Below, piece after piece: positions 1 through 10,353 of a DNA stretch of 64,000 nt; the stretch's first letter is position 1; each line of letters begins with the position of its first letter. The position numbers were made by a program, and so were the translations under genes. The notes under the pieces were generated by a model. That model had not been told where the DNA came from, searched no databases, and worked only from the letters and a program-made list of their open reading frames with translations. The stretch covers positions 310,001 through 374,000 of the forward strand of contig NW_026570327.1 of assembly GCF_019649055.1 (NCBI RefSeq). Reading direction: 5' to 3'. Source of the stretch: Paramacrobiotus metropolitanus. Lineage: Eukaryota > Tardigrada > Eutardigrada > Parachela > Macrobiotidae.

Positions 1-206
1 GTAGTGTGTTAAAGTAGCACATTTGCAGCGAAAATTAACCCATTTCCGGTATGTTATCGTATTTCAGGATAAGTGAAACTTTTGTTGTTTGTATGTAGTT
101 TTAGTAAAAGAACGCTGTAACTTTTTCACGACGTTTACACAATACAAAACTATTGTGGTTGAAAGTGAAACTTTTAAAAAGTTTGCGTTTCCTTTTTTAT
201 TGTCAG

Positions 207-1328
207 AATTTTGCGAATTCTAAATGCTTGCTTGTAAAAATTTGGAACATTCCAGTTCGTGCTGGTCCGAAAAAGGGTAAGCGGTGTGTTGCGTCTTTAT
301 TTGAATTTCGTATGACTTCAGATTTGGGACTGCTTTCGGGAATCGAGGAGGAAGACAGTGTTGAGACAAGTTTTGCAGAAGACATTGCCGAGGAAACGTC
401 GGGTGGATTCAGTGATCTTTTTGAAGATCCGGAAAAGATGCAAGCATGGGATAATTTTACAAAGATGTCCGAAGGCGCTCAGCGAAAGTTTTTGATGAAG
501 ATGGCTGAAGATTTCGAGCATCAGCATGAAAATTCGTTAAGCGGTAAGGTGCATTGCCGAAAGTATCAGTTCCGTCAGCTGTATGATTGCCTTTTTTTTT
601 ATTAGACGAACTGCCGCGGACGGCAGAAGAATGCTTTCGACGCATTGATCGTAATCTGCGCCGATTGGTTGCCCGCCGATCCCCACCAGTTGTAAGTTAT
701 AGTTTCGTTCAGTTTTATGACTGATAACTGCAATTTGTTTTTGAAATGCTAAAATTGGTAGGCGTGCTGCCGATTTAGGCCAAAGAATCGTTTCCTGCAG
801 TATGTAAAAAATACAGGAAACGAATAACAAGAGACTCAGTCGCTTGTTTTCTTTTCATGTGATTTGGTTTGATTGATTTCAAACGGACAATTGTACTAAT
901 AATCTGTACGTTTGTAGGATTTGATTGAACCGATGGAAGAGGAATTGTTAGAGTTTTTTGGCGAACGACCTCAGGATATTTTGGATGTTATCAAGCCCGA
1001 TGTGTACCATCGCATGGTCTTCCATGCGATCTGTCAGTACTTTGGCCTTAATTCGAAAAGTATGTTGCACTTGCTGTGATGTACCATAGCTATTTTGTTG
1101 AAGCTCACGCGTGTCATGAATACTGGAAACTTGCTTAATTCTATGATATATTGATTCCCCTTCCCATATGAGTGCATTTAGTCGTAAGTATATCTTTATC
1201 TGCATTTCTTGATTTTAGGTGTGAAAACTCGTGAAACCTGCCACACAAGAGTTCGGAATCGCTCACGGAATTTTTTACGTCCACCTCAACGCCTCTCAGT
1301 GTATTTAACGGAAAGATATTGTGGATGA
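207..1328 (+). CDS. R3HDM4: R3H domain-containing protein 4 (R3HDM4-like), 5' partial
   Basis: Four coding exons are read at 207–543, 606–691, 918–1059 and 1219–1328 (TGA). The translation follows vertebrate R3HDM4 in order: an acidic stretch, then AWDNFTKMSEGAQRKFL, then ECFRRIDRNLRRLV, then MEEELLEFFG, then a helix with the R3H signature (R-M-V-F-H, an Arg and His three residues apart, followed by AICQYFGL), and a terminal LSVYLTERYCG. R3H folds usually bind single-stranded nucleic acid; the cellular role of R3HDM4 is not established. The frame stays open upstream to 153, but a pyrimidine-rich stretch ending in CAG at 206 looks like an acceptor, so the first exon with the start codon is probably further upstream, perhaps outside the window. 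The gene is convergent with GTF2H4. Confidence 0.8.
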
Positions 1329-1946
1329 GGCACCATTACTAAAACATTGATTGCTTAACCTCACCATTTTGTAGGGGAAGAATGCCGGGTTTCTCGGTGT
1401 TGAAAATGAAAACTTATAACGGGCTTTGTTAATTAACTTAATTTTAACTCCTGTTGTTAACTTGGATGTTCATAACTCTTTACTAAAGTAAGGTGCATGA
1501 ACAAACCAGCAGATCTTGTGTGCATGTGTACATTGACTTTGAATTTTACGAGCTTGCATAAATATAAATATGCGTGTAAACTGTAAAGTAATGGTATGCA
1601 AGTTGTGTTACTTCCATCGCATTAACTTCTGTAGAAAGCGAGGAATCGTTGCGGTTACAAAGGCGTGTTGTGACCGCAACGGTTAATTTATGCAGGTTGA
1701 CACTGGGATCTCGTACGGGATCGGGAAATCAGAACTGCCTGGTGCATTGAACCAAGGCAGCAACAACACCTGGTAGCGAAGCAATACTCTTTTTGCCAAA
1801 TTCTGCAAAAACTTTCCCGTCCAAAATCGAATTATTTTTAAAAAATAGCTTATTGAAGATGGTCGAAGTGATTGTAAAAAACCAAACAAGTGTATCACAG
1901 CATCAAAATAGAGATAAGCTCAGATAACATCACCCGAACACACTCA
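1329..1946. other. Intergenic, between two convergent 3' ends
   Basis: This spacer lies between the stop codons of the R3HDM4-like gene (+) and GTF2H4 (-), so it should hold both 3' UTRs. It is AT-rich. No coding frame with recognisable content, RNA gene or repeat was seen. Confidence 0.5.
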
Positions 1947-4275
1947 TTAGGCATTTTTTTGCCGCTTCCAGAAAGCTTTCACCTGTTCGTGCCCTTCAGG
2001 CGACACAATAATCACGCGTTTTTCATTATTGGTGAACATCACTACGCCTAGGTCTTTAGCGTAATCCCGCAGGCGCTCGAAATCGTTTAGACTGTTGAAC
2101 TGGCTGTACATTGTTCCTTCCGAGAACTCCACGCGTTCACGTTCCATTTCCCACAGTTTGATCTGGTCTGTGAGCGTGGCCGGCAGGATGGGATTATTCT
2201 CACGCATCTGCGGGTGGGCGTGCATGCGAAGAAACTTTATAATTTCATCCGCGGAAATTCCTTTCGCCAGGGCCGCTCGAATACTTTCTCGAGTTATCAT
2301 TCCCATTGAAAGATTCGGGAATCTGAAAGAAAATACTGTCAATGGCGTCAACTAGCGTTACACAACCTGCGATAGCAGAAGCGGCAAATGCATTGTCACT
2401 CAAGAAAAACTCAGTATCATGCAACATGTTGGGCCAACGTTGCCTTGTCAAATATTGTAATCAATAATTCAATATTACAGCTAAATTATCAAACAATTAT
2501 TGAGGAAATGCTTCTGGCAGGGCTTCTAATTACCTGTACATCATTTCTGAAAAATAGCTCACAACCGCGATCTTTAGAGGTGAATCCGTATAAGCATAAA
2601 CCCGATAATTTGTTTCCACAACCAAATAGCCTTCACTAAAAGCACCGGTGCTGCGCGCTGCTCCCACGCTCAGATTCACAACTAGATTTGTAGGATAAAA
2701 TCTCGCAGATTTTTTACTGCGCATATAAACCAATCCATACTCTCGGAAATGTTGCAATGTACGCAACTGGTTTTGCGAAAGACCATTAGAGGAATAATGC
2801 TAAAAAGAAAAACCAAGTGCACTTAGACAGCGCATCCACGTTCCGATTATGTGCTAAATTAGTAATAATTCAGATAGCCCACCTTCCCAATTTGTGAGAA
2901 ACTCAGCTGGAAGATAAATGCAATACACTCCACTAGATTCATGTTCCATTTCTGAACCGACTGAAGGTAAGCCAGGATAAAATTCCAAATCTGTGTTGGA
3001 GTGTCCATTAATAAGAAACGGAAGCCGTCGTGCGTAATGTCTCCTTCCCGTGACGAGTCCGGCCTGTCAACAAAAATACGAGCTTTGTAAGCGCACTTAA
3101 AAATTAAGATATCAGATTTTTACGTAACCGTCATTTCTTCAGCATTTAGCCATATCCAATCTACGCTTTAAAAATTAGTACGTATGCGGCATTGTATGCC
3201 CTAATGATTTTCAAAATATTCTGCTTTATCAGTCTTTAGCGTAATCCCGCAGGCGGAAGAAACTTCAAGAAAGCAAAAAGTCGTTTTGCAACGATTAATG
3301 ATGGGTTGGTGATCTTTAAAACCTTTATTCTTTAAAATCGTTCACCAAAAACAGTGCCAAAAATTAACAACTTTTGAAAAATTAAAATTTCTAAACAACT
3401 ATCATAATTGATATTTCACCTCCACATACGAAAAATAGGCATTACTGCAGTAAAAGCAGAAATCACGGCAGGCGATTAAGTATTAGCCGTACGAGTCGGT
3501 ACGACTTACTTCTTTAACAATCCCGCATTTGTGAGCACTTCGCAAGTGTCAAGGGAAACTTTGCTGGATCCCAGTCCAGCAAGGAAATGTAGAACGGTCT
3601 CCCATCTCTCCTGTGCGTATGCTTCCAAAAACTTGGCATCCCTACATGCATTTAAGAAAACCAAATCAAAATGCATTTTTCATTAAATACATTTTTCGTA
3701 TTTTTTTGTATTTATAAGTTACTTTTAACAATTTTTTCCATTTATTTATGTTTAAGTAGATGACGCGCTTTACCGCTCGCTGACTGCTCTTAAATCATTT
3801 GTGCGGAAAAACAACACAGACAATCCAAAGTATGCAATTTCTCGAAAACGCTGGTTTACCGTGGCACGGCTTCTTCTTCCGTGGGTTTATCGTCTCCGCT
3901 CCACGACGTTCGTCCACCAACGACAACAGCCTGAATACCTTCGCGAAAATCATCGCTCAGCTTCCATCCCATAGAGCCCGATGGTAAAGGGGCTTCTGTC
4001 CAGATTTTCAATTCCGTCAAGACTTTCAGTGCATCATCGTGGTCCTTCTTTCCTTCGGGAGTCACCCAGGACAACACGGTGGATTTCGGCAGAACATGTT
4101 CGATAAAGAGCTGCCGCAGCACAAACTTCTGCGCCATCGGCGGCAAATCCCGAAATACCGCCATGCACGGACAGGGATGCTTGTACAAGCTATCCAATAA
4201 GCTGCCCGGGAGGGATTTGAGATAGGCATACAAGTTCTTACACTTATCGCTGGCAGTCTCAGCTGGGCTAGCCAT
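1947..4275 (-). CDS. GTF2H4: General transcription factor IIH subunit 4 (p52/Tfb2)
   Basis: Core TFIIH subunit that holds the XPB translocase and stimulates its ATPase in promoter opening and nucleotide excision repair. Five exons on the minus strand, 4275–3860, 3641–3510, 3063–2883, 2799–2534 and 2322–1947, join in phase to 457 codons (456 aa; human is 462). The whole length aligns: N-terminal LAVFR-like block (CMAVFRDLPPMAQKFVLRQ), a middle YAQERWETVLHFLAG block, FRFLLMDTPTQIWNF, LQHFREYGLVYMR, the strongly conserved VVETNYRVYAYTDS, and the C-terminal clamp region ending VKAFWKRQKNA. The start MASPAET at 4275 fits the human N-terminus; an in-frame codon 13 residues upstream (4314) is possible. 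It is head-to-head with EXD3 700 bp away, which suggests a shared promoter. One intron carries a short copy of the last exon (see findings). Confidence 0.96.
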
Positions 4276-4974
4276 TTTTCTGCGGTAATGCAGTCTGTAA
4301 AAACACGCTAACAATTTCTACCGCAAGACAGCCAGCCCAGGAATACGGAGAGCCAGAACGCTTGACTCTCCTCTCTGTCAAGTCTTCAACAGCTGCCAAA
4401 ACTGCAATTGTAAACTAAAATAATACCAATTCAAGCTACAACATCGGGATTTAGGAAGGGTGGTCCAGAGTCCAGAATATAAAAGAGATTAGAGTTATTT
4501 TAAACTTCAAAATGTATTCGCATGGACAAAACAGAATGACAGATGCAACAGACGGCTTGTGCAGGAATGCAGGGCCTTTCCGGATTTATAATTGGCAAAT
4601 TTACGTGACGTTCTCCTCCGGGTGGATGGCACCGATCAAAGGGACCGGAAGTGTTCTCAGCGGCCCAACATCAGCGGCTTTCCTTTTTAAGCTAGTTTGA
4701 TGATGTCATGTAGACATAGTCACACAGCGAAAATGCAAGTGACGAAATTTTTTACCAAATTGAATATTTTCAAAATTGAATATATTCGGACTTCCAGCTT
4801 AAAATTTTATGATGATATTAATTGCTAGCTGCGGCCTCTGCATACTTGCATATTGCAGTCGGATCTTATTTTGATCGTTAAAATTGGAACGACTTTTGTG
4901 ATCTTATCAAGAGCAGTAATTCGTTTGCCATACATTCGTTTGCTGTATGGTTTGTTTCAGTCTTCCCCGAAGAT
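4276..4974. promoter_or_regulatory. Intergenic between divergent GTF2H4 and EXD3 starts
   Basis: About 700 bp separates the start codons of the two divergent genes, so both promoters and 5' UTRs must lie here. A possible acceptor (TTTGTTTCAG, ending at 4960) just before the EXD3 start suggests a non-coding first exon upstream. A 62-codon plus-strand frame at 4512–4700 has no recognisable content. No TATA box was convincing. Confidence 0.4.
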
Positions 4975-7500
4975 ATGTTGCAGAGTGTCGATTCCAATGT
5001 TCGGTTGGAAAATGCTGTACGGTCGTTCAACAGGAAGCGTTTCGTAACCAACGAGATCAGCCATGAAGCGTGGATCGAGGCGGTTATCGACGATTTAGCC
5101 TGTCGAAATCCCGCGCATCTTCGAGTATTTATTTACCAAGACCTGTCTGCTCGTTATGACGTTGAATCCGAGTTCTTGTTGAATATTTCCAAATGGAAAG
5201 ACTACTCGAATACGTACGACTTGGCTTATTCCGCCAGCAGTGCCAAGACTCAGAATGCGGATGCATTCTTTCCACTAAACCTTAGTGAAGACAAAATTTC
5301 CATCATCAGTACTAAAGATGCCTTCGCGGACATGTTGAAAACCGTCGCATCCGTCGAAATATTTAGTTTCGATGGAGAATGGAAACCTGATCTAACCGGC
5401 ACCGATTTCCTCGAGAGGAAAAACATGATAGCGACGCTGCAGATTGCGACAGCAGATCAATGTTTTGTTTTGGATGTTTTGGCTTTGCGACCGATACTGT
5501 CTGATGGTGATTGGTGCGCGCTGGCGGAATGTTTTCGTTCCGCAGCGATTTGGAAATTGGGATTCGCTGTGCATGGCGATCTGGAAAAACTGGAAGAATT
5601 TAGTGGATTTGAGAAGCGTGGAGATTTTCCGAACTTGTTGGATTTAAAAGTTGTTTGTGGCAGGTTGGCTACCGCGCGTCCTGAGGTTTTTGGTAAATTA
5701 AAATTTATTACAAAACATTGAACTAAAAAGAACTGATTAACTATTATTAAAGTACAATTTAACAGCAGGATTACAGCCAGTGCTCTTAGTGATAACCATG
5801 AAAAATCTGAAAAATCTGCTTCAAGATTCCACGCGAATAAATGTTAAAAGGTGCAATTTCATTTTAACCTTGAACTGGAACTTGGTAAACGTAGGATTGA
5901 TTTGTATCGAGATACCGTACTAATTTGTTATTCGTATTATACATAATACAGGTATAAAATTTTGGTAAATGCGTAGTGTATATCTATATTAGTACATTAA
6001 AAATGAAATTATTGCATCGCACGTGTGGTGCAAATACAGTACGATAATACCGGCATCTCGTCTTCAGGAAAACGAGTTATCAACGACATCCCACAAAATC
6101 TGTCAGGTTTGATTGATGTTTTGTTTGGGATGCCTTTGGACAAACGTGAGCAAATGTCCAACTGGGAAAAGCGTCCACTCCGGCCCTCTCAAATTCGCTA
6201 CGCTGCACTGGACGCTATTTGTCTGATTGAGCTGTATCAAACGCTAAAGCAGCGCTGTGAAGCCTTAAACATAACTTTTCCACCGGAAGCCTTACCGATT
6301 GACGAAGAACGTGTCGAAATGGAGTTGGCTTCTTTCCCGTTGGTCAACCGCGATGAAGCTGTTTCTGCACGAAAGGTGAGTATATTTGTACAACACGATA
6401 ATGGACATACAAGCCTATGCGAGTTCACCGCTCTGGGAGAATTCAATTTTCGCCATATATTTTCGCTCGGAAAAGGTCAGATGTGCTTCCCCTTTTTTGC
6501 TTGTAGGTGAAGCTTGCATGCGACAATCATTTGAAAGGTTTGGGCCGGCGCCTTCGCAACGTCGGAATTGATACGATGATTGTGGAAGATGGCCAGTCAC
6601 AGCAGAGTTGCTACCGTGCTGTTGTTTCGGATGAACGGTTTTTTCTCACTAGTCCTTCGAAGCATAAACAAGCTAAGCGGCATGTATGTTTGCTTTCCTG
6701 TTTACGGGATTAACAGTTTATCCAGAACCGAGCAGCAAGTAACGTGCTTCTTGCAGCTTCCACAAGGCCGATGTTTCGCCATATCTAACAGCGTTACATC
6801 TGTGCGGCAGTTGGAATATGCCATAAAAATGTTCAATATTTGCGTGGGCGCCGCCGACGTTTTCAGTCGATGTTCGGTAATACCGAATTTTTGTTTTTTA
6901 TATTGTTCGTACTTCCGAAAGCGTTTGAGTTTGTCTGTCTTTACAGGCATGCAACGCCGATCGTTTTATCCATACCGATGTGAAAGAAATCCGAAAACTG
7001 ATGATGAGTGGTTTAGGTGGTGAAAAGCAGTATAATTCTGTGCCGGATGGGAATGAGCTCCGAGAAGAAACATCAGAATCAGAAATGCTATTCAAGGAAT
7101 CGGAGCGGTTTACAGAACTGGTTGACATCAATTCCGCGGTGGATTTTCGAACTGGTATCATTAAGGAAACCCAAAAGCAGGTTGATTTGGGATCGCTTGC
7201 TGATCACAAACTGGATCGCGCAAAAGATTACTATATTTGTATCAACTGCGGGAAAATATATTGGTAAGACGACGGCGTTTGAATTCCATTGCAAAGTGCC
7301 CTGTAAAGTGGGTTTGCAGTTTGCACTTGTTTTACATCGTTGTGATACATTTTGATGAAATTGTAAGTAGGTGAATTCGCAGATCATGTGATAGGTAGCT
7401 ATTTATGTGTTTTGGTTTTAGGCATGGAATTCACTTCAAACGAACACTGGCATCGTTGGAAGCCAATAATATTATCCGGAGCACATTAACCGTCAGTTGA
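4975..7500 (+). CDS. EXD3: EXD3/Mut-7-like protein: DEDDy 3'-5' exonuclease plus Mut7-C RNase domain
   Basis: Six exons at 4975–5692, 6068–6375, 6507–6683, 6757–6876, 6947–7263 and 7422–7500 give 573 codons (572 aa). An N-terminal helical part (RKRFVTNEISHEAWIEAVI) matches the region just before the exonuclease in human EXD3. The nuclease has motif I as FDGEWKPD (Asp and Glu present), motif II as KLGFAVHGDLEKL, and motif III as RYAALDA (Tyr and Asp present), so the DEDDy site looks intact. It is followed by the Mut7-C domain: KLACDNHLKGLGRRLR, an ILTS-like FFLTSPSK, ADVFSRCSACNADRF and the zinc-like CxxC YICINCGKIYWHGIHFKR. C. elegans MUT-7 acts in RNAi and transposon silencing. Human EXD3 is 876 aa; about 190 N-terminal residues have no counterpart upstream here. 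Confidence 0.9.
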
Positions 7501-8230
7501 AGGTATTGCATGAATTGTTCCTTTGCTGTTTGCAGATTTGTGGGTCGTTAGCCATAACTCACTAACAGTTTTTAATTTTTTATGTTTGAAAAACTTGTTG
7601 TTGTGATGAAACGTTCCGCTCAAATTGATGTGATTTTTAAATATCTTTTTTGAGTTTTATTTCTGTGACTAGTTTGTTACAAAGTATAAGGAAAGCAGCA
7701 AGACTGCGATAAACAGCTCAGACGCCTTGGAACACAGACAGGTCTTTATTTCGATATTCTGCAAAAATGGCTCATGTGTCACTGTGCGAAACTAAAATCA
7801 AGCAAATTAAGGAACTAAAAATACTGAAACCCGGCTAAAAGAACTTAAAATAAAGTCTAATGCCACAACGAATGGGATGAGCATAGTTCAAGCGTACACC
7901 GTGAAGCCAGAATTACTTATTATCGGGTACCGCAACACAAAACTCAAAGCAAATCATTGCTACTAGGGTACGTTAAAGACTCAAAGTTAACTCTCTGAAA
8001 ATGCAGCTCCAGAACAGGTCAGAGCAGATATAATAAACTGAGTAAAAGATCCAAATTAGCACAAAAACTAATTATTAATGTTATATAGACTATACAATAA
8101 AAGCGTTAAAACCTTATATCAGCAGTCCGACAAACGCCTCACTTTGTCAGCGGAAAACAGTGGCATCCATATGATCTACTCCCGCGCATCTGCGCTATCC
8201 AGGAAATTGTTCCACCCACCACCGGCAAAA
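7501..8230. other. Intergenic, between convergent EXD3 and BTB gene
   Basis: AT-rich spacer that should hold the 3' UTRs of EXD3 (+) and the BTB gene (-). An AATAAA lies at 7849–7854 on the plus strand. No further coding or repeat structure was recognised. Confidence 0.45.
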
Positions 8231-9604
8231 TTACCGATCAGGAGCCGTGCGTATAATACTCCGACACCGCTTGGCAAGTTCATCCATACAGAACCGATCA
8301 GCCCACGGCTCCAAATTCCATGCACTTTCCAGGTTTAATTTATGCTGAGGCAGATCATACGCCGCCATCACAATGGACCGCATCACCTCGGCCGTGGCCG
8401 ACGGCATGTCGATCTCACTCACCGGCCCGCCTTCATCCTGCAGACAGTCCTCAATCTTCCGATAGCCCAACAGCTGGCGGAAAACTTGATTCTTCACCAC
8501 AATGAACTTATGCACCCAGATAACGGTGGGGTTAGTTGTGTCAGAGGGCTGTTTGGGCTGCACCAGGATCTTAGCATCGCAGCCGCCGGCTTGGCCGCGC
8601 AGCGTGCGCTTGAACAGTCCGAAGGCGATGCGGTGCCAATAATGAGGTTTTCGCTCGCGCAGCACCAGGATCCGCTTTTTTAGCATGCGCATAGAAGCGA
8701 TATGCTGCGGGGTGCCCTGGTTGAGGTTTCCGTGGAATAATGCCGCCAGGTCTTCCGGCAAGAAACCCATGTGTAAATGGGGAACGGCGGCTAAGGCATC
8801 GATATCCAGATCGATGTTCAGATTATTCAACAGCGCTGCACCCAGGCCCGGTGCATGGTGATGGCCGAATGCAGCCGGGATTAATAACTGATTCGCCAGA
8901 TCTAAGAAACGCCCGCATTAGTTTGTAACCACTTACTTGCTGCTTAGTGTAAAATGCTCGATAAAAACAGTTTAAAAAAATATCATCAACCGAAAACAAT
9001 TTTTAAAACACCACTCAGTCACAAGTCATAAATAAGCTGACTACAGCACTGGGAAATCGAGAATCTCAACTTTTAAAGCTTCACTAATACAAATAAACAA
9101 GGATAAAACAAGTTTAAAATACAAAGTTAACTATTTTTATGGAAAGCTACTTATCGAAAATACGCGACATTCCGTCTTTTTTTTTGCAAACGTATTTTAC
9201 TATCGACCACCATGCCCCTCACCTCCAAACCCTCCTAGAAGAAAATTCTGCACAGCGCCAACAGGGGCTTCCAGCACGATCTGCTGCAGTGGCGCTGGAT
9301 CCATCGCAGCTGCCTGTGGCTGCGGCGGCGCATTGGCAGCTGCTTCTGGTTCGGGTGGCAATAAATCGGGAAGCTCCACGTCTTCGTTGCCTTCGTCGAT
9401 AACCACAGCAAACCCAGGGAGGCCCACGACCGCATTAGCTGGCCCCTCGGCGTTCGGTGCATTATTGTTGTCCGCTGCTGCTAGCATTTCTGCCAGCGCA
9501 AGAGGCGGATCATTAGCCAACTGATCCTGATTAAAGAAGAACTCCGCCAGGATGTTATGTGGCCCGATGGCGGCCCCAGTGGAGCCTCCCGCGAATACAG
9601 GCAT
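8231..9604 (-). CDS. BTB/POZ-domain protein with Pro/Ala/acidic N-terminus
   Basis: Two exons, 9604–9223 and 8901–8231, join in phase (Gly/Asp codon split) to 351 codons (350 aa). The first exon starts MPVFAGGSTGAAIG and is low in complexity, rich in Ala, Pro and acidic residues, probably disordered. The second exon ends in a BTB-like fold: a strand reading VIWVHKFIVVKNQVFRQLLG (the usual xxHKxxLxxxSxxF pattern), an acidic loop, EIDMPSATAEVMRSIVMAAY (the spVframl.Y step), then a helical LEPWADRFCMDELAKRCRSI that matches the end of BTB domains. BTB domains dimerise or act as Cul3 adaptors; no second effector domain (Kelch, MATH, zinc finger) is present. The function is unknown. It is convergent with EXD3. 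Confidence 0.7.
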
Positions 9605-10353
9605 AATAAATTACTATCGTAAAAGGTCCGTGCAGCAAACAAACGGAATGGGAAGAAAGTGTCAAAATGAACGCTAAAACATTTAATAAAAATATTTGCC
9701 TTAAAATACAAATTTTAAAAACTGAATAAATTAAAAACTTAAGAGCTGCCACGAGTCACTTGACTAGCGTCGCGAGGAATGCTTAATACAGTGTTCAGAT
9801 AAATATTTTCATCTAATTTCGCTGCTAAGAAAGTAAGAAAGCATAAACTCCAAATAAAAGTAGGCTAACAAACTAAAAACTTCCAGTTTTGCAAAATTCA
9901 AAAACTGCGAAAACCAGAAAATCTAAAAGCCCTACGACTGTACAGTACGCGAAACACTGAGGGCATTTTTGTGCGTGTAAATGATTACTTACGATTAAAT
10001 CCATTCAGTGCTCGAAGGGCTGTCTTTTCTATTGCCACAAATCTCTGATTGGCCAGCTTGTAACTCGAGCGTTATCTATTTGCCAACACACCTTGTGGGG
10101 GCGGTTCAGAGCCTCCTGTTTAAATTGTAGGCTCGTAAACGAAAACCATTAACGAGGGAGACTCATTTCCAGGCTCCTTTGTGGATTGACTTGATTTCAT
10201 CTGTGAGGTGCAGAAGGACCATGTGACAATTGTTTGACAAATTCTCATTCTCCCAGTTTTTAAAATTTTTACGTTTATGAACGGCAAAGTCATCGATATT
10301 AAACGGAGATTTCGTGTTATTGTGCGTAATGATTTGATGCGGTTGCAAATACA
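9605..10353. promoter_or_regulatory. Intergenic between divergent BTB gene and PRPSAP
   Basis: Head-to-head spacer of 749 bp between the start codons at 9604 (-) and 10354 (+). It should contain both promoters. The plus strand just upstream of the PRPSAP start has open minus-strand frames, but they overlap the first PRPSAP exon and have no recognisable domain, so I treat them as shadows. Confidence 0.4.

Noticed and set aside
4512-4700. 62-codon plus-strand frame in the GTF2H4/EXD3 spacer as an extra gene or the missing EXD3 N-terminus.
   Set aside because: It does not resemble the EXD3 N-terminus and has no recognisable domain or suitable donor in phase.
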